From Scardovia inopinata JCM 12537 (GTDB taxonomy: Bacteria; Actinomycetota; Actinomycetes; Actinomycetales; Bifidobacteriaceae): a stretch of 64,000 nucleotides of DNA. Numbering within the stretch: position 1 is the first letter of the stretch; each line of letters opens with the position of its first letter. Position numbers and translations under genes: made by a program. The notes under the pieces were generated by a model. The model ran no database searches. It saw only the letters and a program-made list of their open reading frames with translations, and was not told the DNA's origin. The DNA lies in the NCBI RefSeq assembly GCF_001042695.1, contig NZ_AP012334.1:1674001-1738000 (forward strand). Direction: 5' to 3'. Below are positions 39,177 through 45,558 of the stretch, in pieces.

Positions 39177-40433
39177 TCACTTCAATACTTTTAAGGGCCA
39201 AACCACATGAGGCTGCTTCCAATACGAAAAAGACAACTTCAACTTACCAGAATGACAATTATAAATACGAATCCTCATATCCCAAGGACCCTTATGCCCT
39301 TCCAAATAATACAAATAACCACAACAGGAGGGGATGCTTGATACAGTAAGCCCGTATGCATCCATACTAACTTTCTCGTCCATCCACACATCCAAATGCC
39401 CGTAATCACCACTGATCACATACCGATACTCCTTACTATCCCGGTGTAAGGGGGCATCCAAAGTATGAAAAAAATCCTTAAACTCATAAATAATCTTCTT
39501 ACGCTGCGATTCAGTCATTACCTGAACAACACTCCCATCCTTCGCAGCATAAGCTTTCTTTACCCTCACCTTCATCAGCGTTCGAGTTGTCTTCGCAAAC
39601 TGTTGAGGAGATAAACCAGACCGCTTCACATAATCCTTATCATAAACAATCTTCACCAGCCGTTGATCCGACGGATGGGAAACCGACTTGCTGATACCGC
39701 TAGCAGAATGGGAACTCCCCTGGCCAGAACCATATCTAATCATTCCGGAACTCAACATCATGGCAAAACAAGCCAAAAGGCCCAGGACTATTCCTATAAC
39801 AGTTCCAAGCCACTTGTATGCACGATTTGTATCATATTCGATTTTCTTCAAACCAAAGCGATCAGTAATGGCCGCCAGAAACTGTATTTCCTGAATCGAA
39901 CAATCCTGCTTACGAATAACAACAGCCTCGGTACGGTTAAGAAAAATATCAAAGCTATCCTTAGACTCGACTACTGAATAAAGAAGCTGATATGGTATTT
40001 TTAACCTCTGAACACTGAAAATAAACTCATCTTTTCTTTCAGCAGGAATATTTATTAAACTATTGTTATCTCCGGTTTTAATAACAAAACCATCAGCAAA
40101 GAGAATCAGACAAGAAAGCGATCTACCCAGTTTATTGTTCTTAAATAACGTCAACGCTCGCCTAACCAACAAATAGGGGATTAAAAGCATCAGCGCAGTG
40201 AGTATATACGAAGTAGCTGCCCAGAAAAATTCAGAGTTTCCAGTTGGCACTAGAGAAAACAGCAGACCATAAACTAAGAATATTGCAGAGAAGAAACCTA
40301 CCACAAGGAAAAGATTCCACCGAATAGATCGGGAATAAAGACGCTTGTGCGACTCAATACTCGTATCGATAGGGAGCATATAAGCAGCGGGTACTTCGGA
40401 ATATGGTGAAGCCTGATTATTCATATCTTTCAT
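39177..40433 (-). CDS. Membrane protein fusing a YcxB-like region to the tandem-family domain (paralogue 2)
   Basis: 418 residues, twice the size of its paralogues. The first ~235 residues add two membrane helices (~39-60 and ~70-93) and a soluble region resembling the YcxB-like domain (LLYSVVESKDSFDIFLN, ITDRFGLKKIEY). A third helix follows at ~210-230, then the shared extracytoplasmic domain (SDQRLVKIVYDKDYV to the C-terminus). GAGGG precedes the ATG by about seven bases. Ten to twelve bases separate it from each paralogue and these gaps are also similar, so whole units were duplicated. Fusion of extra membrane helices to one copy is unusual. Confidence 0.65.
   Translation of the reverse strand: MKDMNNQASPYSEVPAAYMLPIDTSIESHKRLYSRSIRWNLFLVVGFFSAIFLVYGLLFSLVPTGNSEFFWAATSYILTALMLLIPYLLVRRALTLFKNNKLGRSLSCLILFADGFVIKTGDNNSLINIPAERKDEFIFSVQRLKIPYQLLYSVVESKDSFDIFLNRTEAVVIRKQDCSIQEIQFLAAITDRFGLKKIEYDTNRAYKWLGTVIGIVLGLLACFAMMLSSGMIRYGSGQGSSHSASGISKSVSHPSDQRLVKIVYDKDYVKRSGLSPQQFAKTTRTLMKVRVKKAYAAKDGSVVQVMTESQRKKIIYEFKDFFHTLDAPLHRDSKEYRYVISGDYGHLDVWMDEKVSMDAYGLTVSSIPSCCGYLYYLEGHKGPWDMRIRIYNCHSGKLKLSFSYWKQPHVVWPLKVLK
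39181..39316. repeat. Paralogue repeat copy 2
   Basis: Matches 38521-38655 and 40447-40581 with few differences. A second near-identical block shared with copy 1 lies at about 39500-39542 (the TESQRKKII coding region). Confidence 0.8.
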
Positions 40434-40443
40434 AACACCACCC

Positions 40444-41076
40444 TCACTTCAATACTTTTAAGGGCCAGGTCACGTGAGGCTGCTTCCAATACGAAAAAGA
40501 CAACTTCAACTTACCAGAATGACAATTATAAATACGAATCGTCATATCCCAAGGACCCCTATGCCCTTCCAAATAATACAAATAACTATACCCTTCGGGT
40601 ATAAAAACCACTACTTGAGTATATCCGTCCATGCTCACTCTCTCATCTAGCCAAACAGACAAATACCGATAATCACTCCCTACAACATATCGATACTTCT
40701 TATTTTCTTTCTTCGTACTTCTACCAAACTTAGCAATATCCTCTTTAAATGCTCGTATGATCTTCTTACGCTGCGATTCAGTCATTACCTGAACAACACT
40801 CCCATCTTTAGCCGCGTAAGCTTTTTTTACCTTTACCCCCATAAGCATGTGAAGATTTTTTGCCATACGCTGAGGCGACAAACCGGACCGCTTCACATAA
40901 TCCTTATCATAAACAACCTTCACCCAGCGCTGATCCGACGAAACGGAGTACCGCTGTTCCTGATGAACGCCAGGCACTCTATACGCATAAAACCTATAAA
41001 CTAAACCTCCAGTACATATCAGAGATACCACAATAAGCAGAGAAAATATAACTTTATTACTTTTCTTATTTTTCAT
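40444..41076 (-). CDS. Membrane-anchored protein, paralogue 1 of the tandem family (putative immunity)
   Basis: 210 residues from the ATG at 41076, which has GAGGG five bases upstream. The longer frame from 41247 would translate the end of the preceding gene in another frame and is rejected. Basic N-terminus MKNKKSNK, one helix at ~9-30, then the shared extracytoplasmic domain (SDQRWVKVVYDKDYV, TESQRKKIIRAFKED, YYLEGHRGPWDM). It directly follows the gene for the 402-residue putative effector after 29 bases, the usual place of an immunity gene. Confidence 0.65.
   Translation of the reverse strand: MKNKKSNKVIFSLLIVVSLICTGGLVYRFYAYRVPGVHQEQRYSVSSDQRWVKVVYDKDYVKRSGLSPQRMAKNLHMLMGVKVKKAYAAKDGSVVQVMTESQRKKIIRAFKEDIAKFGRSTKKENKKYRYVVGSDYRYLSVWLDERVSMDGYTQVVVFIPEGYSYLYYLEGHRGPWDMTIRIYNCHSGKLKLSFSYWKQPHVTWPLKVLK
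40447..40581. repeat. Paralogue repeat copy 1
   Basis: Third member of the ~130-base repeat. It also shares the short intergenic sequence (cataacaccaccctcacttc and the like) with copy 2. Confidence 0.8.
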
Positions 41077-41105
41077 TAAAGCCCTCAATCCTTTAATGTA
41101 ATACT

Positions 41106-42314
41106 TTATGCCGTCGCTAAAGCAGCTCCCATACCTACAAGTATGAGGATTGCCGTAATACCAACAAAAGTACGCCCTAGCACAGTTACCACTAATTGAG
41201 AAGTCTCCGGATCCATATGAACTTGTGGCACAGCGAACCGCGGCCATTTAGCGGGGGACCAGTTAAGCGCAGGTTCTGTATACGGAACAGGAACTGGAAT
41301 CTTACCCCAGCCTGAAGTTGGTACGCTAGCCTCAATTTTCGCCTCGCTGCTTACACGAGACTTACCAACATCAGATGAAACTTTATAGCCAATGTGTATA
41401 GATCTATTATGTGTATTCCATCCATAAAAATAACTATATGTTGTATTTTTGTAGGTACGCGACCACACACCAACTCTTGAACCGTCGCCGCTAAATTGTG
41501 TACTACTACTCGCGCTCCACCCGCCGCCAAGTTTCGCAGCAGGACCACTGGGTATCGAAAGAGTACTGGTAGGATTGCCATTAGAATTAAGCCCAAAAGA
41601 ATTGCCCGCAAATCCCGTATATCTTAGGTTCAGCATCATTTTCTTCTGATCATCAATAGTACCTTTGAGAGAGACAGGACTGTCTTTGTCAGCATCAGCC
41701 GAAACAGAGTAGGTTAATTTCAGGTAAGGTCCCAGTGAGAGGGACCATTTCCCCTCAGCCCCGGTGGGGTTGACCGAGTTAAGCCAAAAGTTTAGAATAC
41801 CATCTATCAGATCTTTTTGTCCTTGCTTCCCTAAATCACTTAAATCCTTGGCAGTCAGACCTTTACTAGCCAGCTTGCCAAGAATTCTGCTGTTTTGAAG
41901 ATAGTGGTTAAGGTCCTCATTTATCTTCGCTATAGCATCCGGAGTAAAAGCCCCTTTGCTTGGGCTGATAATCTCAGCCAACCTGTCAAGAGCAGCAATA
42001 AGACCGTTAAGGTCAGCCTCAACAGCAGAAAGACGGGATGTATAAACATTATTATCTTCGTTGATTGTAGTCCAAATCTTTTTTATCTGCTGCTTGGTCA
42101 TATTATTACGATCAATCAGGTCTCTTTGGTAAGCAGATACACTGGTGAGCCCGTTCACATAATCCATGTCCATCTGTTCATGAACCAGGGCATTATTGTC
42201 CCCCAACCAATCAGCAAATCGCTTGTACCAAGCCGCATCGGAAGGAACTGATACTTGGTCAACAACCTTCAGTAATTTATTTTTTGTTTCTGATGTAAAA
42301 TCCCTGGTTGTCAT
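41106..42314 (-). CDS. Putative type VII effector with C-terminal membrane helix
   Basis: 402 residues. Residues ~1-185 are helical, of the LXG-like substrate type (WYKRFADWLGDNNALVHEQM; VEADLNGLIAALDRLAEII). A strand-rich middle (~190-340) has many Ser/Gly/Thr/Tyr. A Pro/Trp-rich segment follows (PVPVPYTEPALNWSPAKWP), then a final hydrophobic helix (~378-402, FVGITAILILVGMGAALATA) at the very C-terminus. No Sec signal. The order small helical proteins, this protein, tandem membrane proteins matches Lap-LXG-immunity cassettes. The terminal helix recalls membrane-depolarising effectors such as TspA, whose immunity proteins are membrane paralogues. AGGAGGG precedes the ATG. Toxicity is not shown. 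Confidence 0.6.
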   Translation of the reverse strand: MTTRDFTSETKNKLLKVVDQVSVPSDAAWYKRFADWLGDNNALVHEQMDMDYVNGLTSVSAYQRDLIDRNNMTKQQIKKIWTTINEDNNVYTSRLSAVEADLNGLIAALDRLAEIISPSKGAFTPDAIAKINEDLNHYLQNSRILGKLASKGLTAKDLSDLGKQGQKDLIDGILNFWLNSVNPTGAEGKWSLSLGPYLKLTYSVSADADKDSPVSLKGTIDDQKKMMLNLRYTGFAGNSFGLNSNGNPTSTLSIPSGPAAKLGGGWSASSSTQFSGDGSRVGVWSRTYKNTTYSYFYGWNTHNRSIHIGYKVSSDVGKSRVSSEAKIEASVPTSGWGKIPVPVPYTEPALNWSPAKWPRFAVPQVHMDPETSQLVVTVLGRTFVGITAILILVGMGAALATA

Positions 42315-42326
42315 TCGTCCGCCCTC

Positions 42327-42605
42327 CTACTTCCCTTGTATTCTCTGGGCAGCCTTCTTATCTGCCTGACTCATGCTATTCAGCACATTCTGGTAGAAGA
42401 CCGCAGAATTAGTAATCAGCCTCTGCAAAGAATCATTCAGACTTTTATATTCTTTCAGCAAGGAAATCGCGGCTCTCTGCGCAGAGCCAGAGCCTTTCCC
42501 GGCACTGGGACTTTTTACCGACTTTCCCTCCAACGATTGAGCCAGCTTATTAAGGCGGGCAATCTGCTGCTTGAGTTCATCTTTATTCACATTTATTTCA
42601 GCCAT
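42327..42605 (-). CDS. Small helical type VII partner protein
   Basis: 92 residues, two helices around a Lys/Ser/Gly-rich loop (KSVKSPSAGKGSGS). No WXG. Size and position before a putative effector match the YwqI/Lap-type partners (DUF5344-like) of LXG proteins. AGG lies a few bases before the ATG, and twelve bases separate it from the effector gene. Confidence 0.6.
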   Translation of the reverse strand: MAEINVNKDELKQQIARLNKLAQSLEGKSVKSPSAGKGSGSAQRAAISLLKEYKSLNDSLQRLITNSAVFYQNVLNSMSQADKKAAQRIQGK

Positions 42606-42654
42606 TTACCTATTCCGTTCTCGCGATAAGAGAAAAATTGGGTTCTCAATCGAA

Positions 42655-42963
42655 TTAAATGTATAACTCCTGATCGTCTGTATCTACTTGAGTAACAAAT
42701 CCCCCACAGATTTTCTTAGCAGTAGCGGATATCGATTTTGCCTTCCCTTTGAGCATACGGGCAGCAGTTATAAACTGCACAGTGCTTTTATGAATATCGC
42801 CATCTTTAACAGCTTCATCGGCAATGTCTTGAAGGATATCCACATAATTATCAAAGACTTCTTCCAGTCGTTTGCCCTCGCTGGAACAGAGTCCCCCAAT
42901 TTTATTAAAGAAGTCATCGTCTATTACCAGTTTGGGGTCCTCAGACCCTACAGCAGTTGTCAT
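42655..42963 (-). CDS. Small helical protein of the type VII cassette
   Basis: 102 residues from ATG 42963, mostly helical and acidic at the ends, with KGKAKSISATAKKI near the C-terminus. Unknown family; probably a second effector partner (Lap2-like position). A GTG directly upstream is in frame, but the ATG is seven bases from AGGAGG and shares one base with the preceding stop (TGATG). Confidence 0.55.
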   Translation of the reverse strand: MTTAVGSEDPKLVIDDDFFNKIGGLCSSEGKRLEEVFDNYVDILQDIADEAVKDGDIHKSTVQFITAARMLKGKAKSISATAKKICGGFVTQVDTDDQELYI

Positions 42964-43436
42964 CACTGGTCCTCCTGACTACTCATTTTTTCCTGTAATT
43001 GTGCTTTTTCAGATTGAGCAAGAGAAATCATCCGCGTCAAGTGGTCTACCTGCATGCGAGCTTCTTCAATTGCATGAGATATTTTTCTTTGGGAAGCCGA
43101 GAAATTATCAGTAACGCTTGTAGCTAAATTCCCATTAACATGAGCTGTCATCGCTTCTACATATCCTCTGACCGTTTTACTGTCCATACCAATGGCCCGC
43201 AAATCGCTCAAAGCCTTACACCGATTATTCTGGTCCTCGTCAAACTGGGCATGAAATCGCCCCAGAGAGTCCTGCATGGAATGGAGGTGAATGAGTCGTT
43301 TCTTGGCCTCTGACAGCTGAGAGTTATACATTCTTATCCGCCGATCAGCATCATTAATGTCACCTTGTAGGCGTTGAGCATATCCTGATTGAGCCGGATC
43401 CGGATCATAATCACTTAAATTATGCGAACTTGTCAT
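42963..43436 (-). CDS. Coiled-coil protein opening the upstream type VII cassette
   Basis: 157 residues: polar N-terminus, then two long helices with heptads (DINDADRRIRMYNSQLSEAKKRL and ARMQVDHLTRMISLAQSEKAQLQ). Shape and size match the coiled-coil protein at 31231-31707 and DUF5082-type proteins. Coupled by TGATG to the next gene. AAAAGG precedes the ATG. Divergent from tgt with a 42-base gap between starts. Confidence 0.6.
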   Translation of the reverse strand: MTSSHNLSDYDPDPAQSGYAQRLQGDINDADRRIRMYNSQLSEAKKRLIHLHSMQDSLGRFHAQFDEDQNNRCKALSDLRAIGMDSKTVRGYVEAMTAHVNGNLATSVTDNFSASQRKISHAIEEARMQVDHLTRMISLAQSEKAQLQEKMSSQEDQ

Positions 43437-43451
43437 ACCTGCACCTTTTTT

Positions 43452-43473
43452 CTATCCCTTCCGCTAAGGATAG
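43452..43473. promoter_or_regulatory. Inverted repeat between divergent tgt and type VII genes
   Basis: CTATCC (43452-43457) and GGATAG (43468-43473) form an inverted repeat, extended by TT/AA, in a 42-base divergent gap. It overlaps the tgt ribosome binding site (AAGGA), so it could be an operator or an RNA hairpin that affects tgt initiation. Confidence 0.4.
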
Positions 43474-43478
43474 TGACT

Positions 43479-44801
43479 ATGAATGACAGCGCATCTAGCG
43501 GTACAGAGCAGAAAACAATTATCCCTCAGGCGCAGCCAAAGCTCCCTGCCCCTCTGGGGGCAGCCCCGGGAACTCCCGGAGACCGGTCTGCCTTTGGATT
43601 CGAACTTAAAGCTCGCATTCCCGGCAAACACGGGAGAACCGGGATTATTCATACTCCCCACGGTACTATAGCCACCCCTGCCTTTGTCCCTGTTGCCACC
43701 CAGGCAACCATGAAGGCGGTCTTGCCGGAACAGATGGATTCCCTTGGCGCTCAATGTCTCCTGGCCAATGCCTTCCATCTGTTTGAGCGCCCAGGTGAAG
43801 ACATTATTGACGCAGCAGGCGGCCTCAATGAATTTATGCATTGGAATAAACCGACCTTTACGGATTCAGGCGGATTCCAGGTTCTTTCTTTGGGAGCCGG
43901 CTTCAAAAAAACCTTAGCGATGGATGTTGAGGGCAAAAAATCAGACGACGTTATTGCCTCAGGGAAAAATAGACTTGCCTTTGTTGATGATAAGGGCGTT
44001 ACCTTTAAATCTCCGCTGAATGGTGCCAGCAAACGTTTCTCTGCGGAAATTTCCATGCAGATCCAACATAAAATTGGTGCTGATATCATGTTCGCCTTTG
44101 ATGAGCTGACTACCCTTATGAATACCCGCCACTATCAGGAACGGTCTGTGGAGCGCACTTTCAGATGGGCCCAACGATGTCTGACAGAGCATCAAAGGCT
44201 GACAGCACAAAGGCTGGGCAAACCCTATCAAGCCCTTTATGGAGTTGTGCAGGGGGCAAATTATGAAGACCTCCGCCGATTGGCCGCCAGCCAGGTTGCT
44301 TCTCTCGACTTTGATGGGTTTGGTATTGGCGGTGCTATTGAAAAGCGAATAATTGGCCAGATCTGCTCCTGGATATGCGATGAACTACCCGAGAACAAGC
44401 CTCGCCACGTTCTGGGAATCGCGGCAGTTGATGACATTTTTGCCTGTGTAGAAAACGGAGGAGATACTTTCGACTGCGTTGCCCCTGCCCGTACCGCCCG
44501 CAATGGAGCCGTTTACACCCATGACGGACGCTGGAATGTTAAGCGTTCCTCCATGCGGACAGATTTCCGACCCATTGAAGAAAACTGCGACTGCTACACA
44601 TGCAGGAATTATTCCCGAGCCTACATTTGTCATCTTCTACACGCCAGGGAAATGACCGGGGCTACTTTAACCACTATTCATAACGAACGCTTTTTTGTTC
44701 GACTTCTGGATGAAATCCGTGATTCCATTGATGGCGGCTACTTTGCTGATTTTAAGGAAGAGACTTTGGCCCGATTTTACAAGGATGGATCAAAAGGGTG
44801 A
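43479..44801 (+). CDS. tgt: Queuine tRNA-ribosyltransferase
   Basis: 440 residues from ATG 43479 (AAGGA about eight bases upstream; the longer frame from 43422 overlaps the divergent gene). Exchanges the wobble guanine of GUN-anticodon tRNAs for queuine or its precursor. FTDSGGFQVLSLGA holds the catalytic Asp129, FAFDELTTLMN the second Asp region, and CDCYTCRNYSRAYICHLLHA the zinc site. About 50 residues longer than usual at the N-terminus. No other queuosine biosynthesis genes are in the window, so substrate salvage is likely. Confidence 0.95.
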   Translation: MNDSASSGTEQKTIIPQAQPKLPAPLGAAPGTPGDRSAFGFELKARIPGKHGRTGIIHTPHGTIATPAFVPVATQATMKAVLPEQMDSLGAQCLLANAFHLFERPGEDIIDAAGGLNEFMHWNKPTFTDSGGFQVLSLGAGFKKTLAMDVEGKKSDDVIASGKNRLAFVDDKGVTFKSPLNGASKRFSAEISMQIQHKIGADIMFAFDELTTLMNTRHYQERSVERTFRWAQRCLTEHQRLTAQRLGKPYQALYGVVQGANYEDLRRLAASQVASLDFDGFGIGGAIEKRIIGQICSWICDELPENKPRHVLGIAAVDDIFACVENGGDTFDCVAPARTARNGAVYTHDGRWNVKRSSMRTDFRPIEENCDCYTCRNYSRAYICHLLHAREMTGATLTTIHNERFFVRLLDEIRDSIDGGYFADFKEETLARFYKDGSKG

Positions 44802-44811
44802 GACACGCTCC

Positions 44812-44839
44812 TCCCACACAGGGATTGCGTGTGGGAAGG
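44812..44839 (+). terminator. Hairpin after tgt
   Basis: TCCCACAC and GTGTGGGA form an 8-bp stem around a ten-base loop, ten bases after the tgt stop. No T-run follows, so it is a weak candidate. The 3' arm overlaps the tRNA-Leu promoter. Confidence 0.4.
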
Positions 44840-44853
44840 GGCCGTGTTAAAGT
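44825..44853 (+). promoter_or_regulatory. Promoter of tRNA-Leu
   Basis: TTGCGT (44825-44830), 17 bases, TAAAGT (44848-44853), with the tRNA 5' end twelve bases further. Spacing is ideal, hexamers moderate. Confidence 0.45.
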
Positions 44854-44864
44854 TTGTCAGGTAC

Positions 44865-44948
44865 GCGCACGTGGCGGAATGGTAGACGCGCTGGCTTCAG
44901 GTGCCAGTGACCGTTAAGGTCGTGGGGGTTCAACTCCCCCCGTGCGCA
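44865..44948 (+). tRNA. tRNA-Leu, anticodon CAG
   Basis: 84 nt with a long variable arm, as in tRNA-Leu. The acceptor stem GCGCACG pairs with CGTGCGC. The anticodon stem CTGGC/GCCAG encloses the loop TTCAGGT, giving CAG. The T arm GGGGG-TTCAACT-CCCCC is intact. CCA is not encoded; a T-rich stretch follows. Confidence 0.95.
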
Positions 44949-45088
44949 CGTTTTTATCGTTTTCCCTTTTTAAGAACTTTAGGTAGTCCCGGGATGTCAG
45001 ATAGGAAAACAAGAATCACGCACCTTTGCCTTTTTGATTTTGCATCTGCCATTCCCCTCTCCTACCTGTGATACCTATAAGGAGAAAA

Positions 45089-45445
45089 ATGGCCCTCGTT
45101 ACAAAGATTTTCTGCATTTTGGTGGCTCTCGAATTTATTTTTATTTTTTATCTGGAAACTCTGGCGACAACATCAAAGAAAACCGCTGAAACTTTTGGAG
45201 TATCGGTCCAATCCCTGAAAAGCCATGATATGAACGTATCCATGAAGAATCAGGGCGTCTATAACCTAGGTATTGCTGTCCTCCTTCTGCTGGCAGTTTT
45301 TCTTCTGGGAAGCAAGACAGCGGTGATTGGTCTTTTAGTTTATATTATTGCAGTAGCAGCTTATGGCAGCTTTACTGTTGATAGAATGATTATTCTCAGG
45401 CAGGGCGGGCTGGCAATCATAGCTCTCCTGACCTGCCTGCTGTAA
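45089..45445 (+). CDS. DUF1304 small membrane protein
   Basis: 118 residues with four hydrophobic segments. It matches the DUF1304 pattern: an early VALEFIFIFYLET, then NQGVYNLGIAVLLLLAV. Members are inner-membrane proteins of unknown function. AAGGAG lies five bases before the ATG at 45089; an in-frame GTG at 45068 lacks one. Convergent with the YhgE/Pip gene. Confidence 0.85.
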   Translation: MALVTKIFCILVALEFIFIFYLETLATTSKKTAETFGVSVQSLKSHDMNVSMKNQGVYNLGIAVLLLLAVFLLGSKTAVIGLLVYIIAVAAYGSFTVDRMIILRQGGLAIIALLTCLL

Positions 45446-45488
45446 AACCTGCGGCCGCCAATCCACCACCAGGTCACCACCAAACCAT

Positions 45489-45515
45489 CAACGGGTCAAT
45501 GGCAACGGGTCAATG
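45489..45515. repeat. 13-bp direct repeat in a convergent gap
   Basis: caacgggtcaatg at 45489-45501 and 45503-45515. It lies in the 113-base gap between the DUF1304 and YhgE/Pip genes. No hairpin or terminator is obvious there. Confidence 0.5.
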
Positions 45516-45558
45516 AAACTGCTAAAAACTATTGTTGTGAACCAGACTCTGGCAGATT

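Noticed and set aside
20403-43436. Prophage or conjugative element origin for the minus-strand locus
   Set aside because: No integrase, transposase, relaxase, att repeats or tRNA-end duplication was found; gene content fits T7SS.
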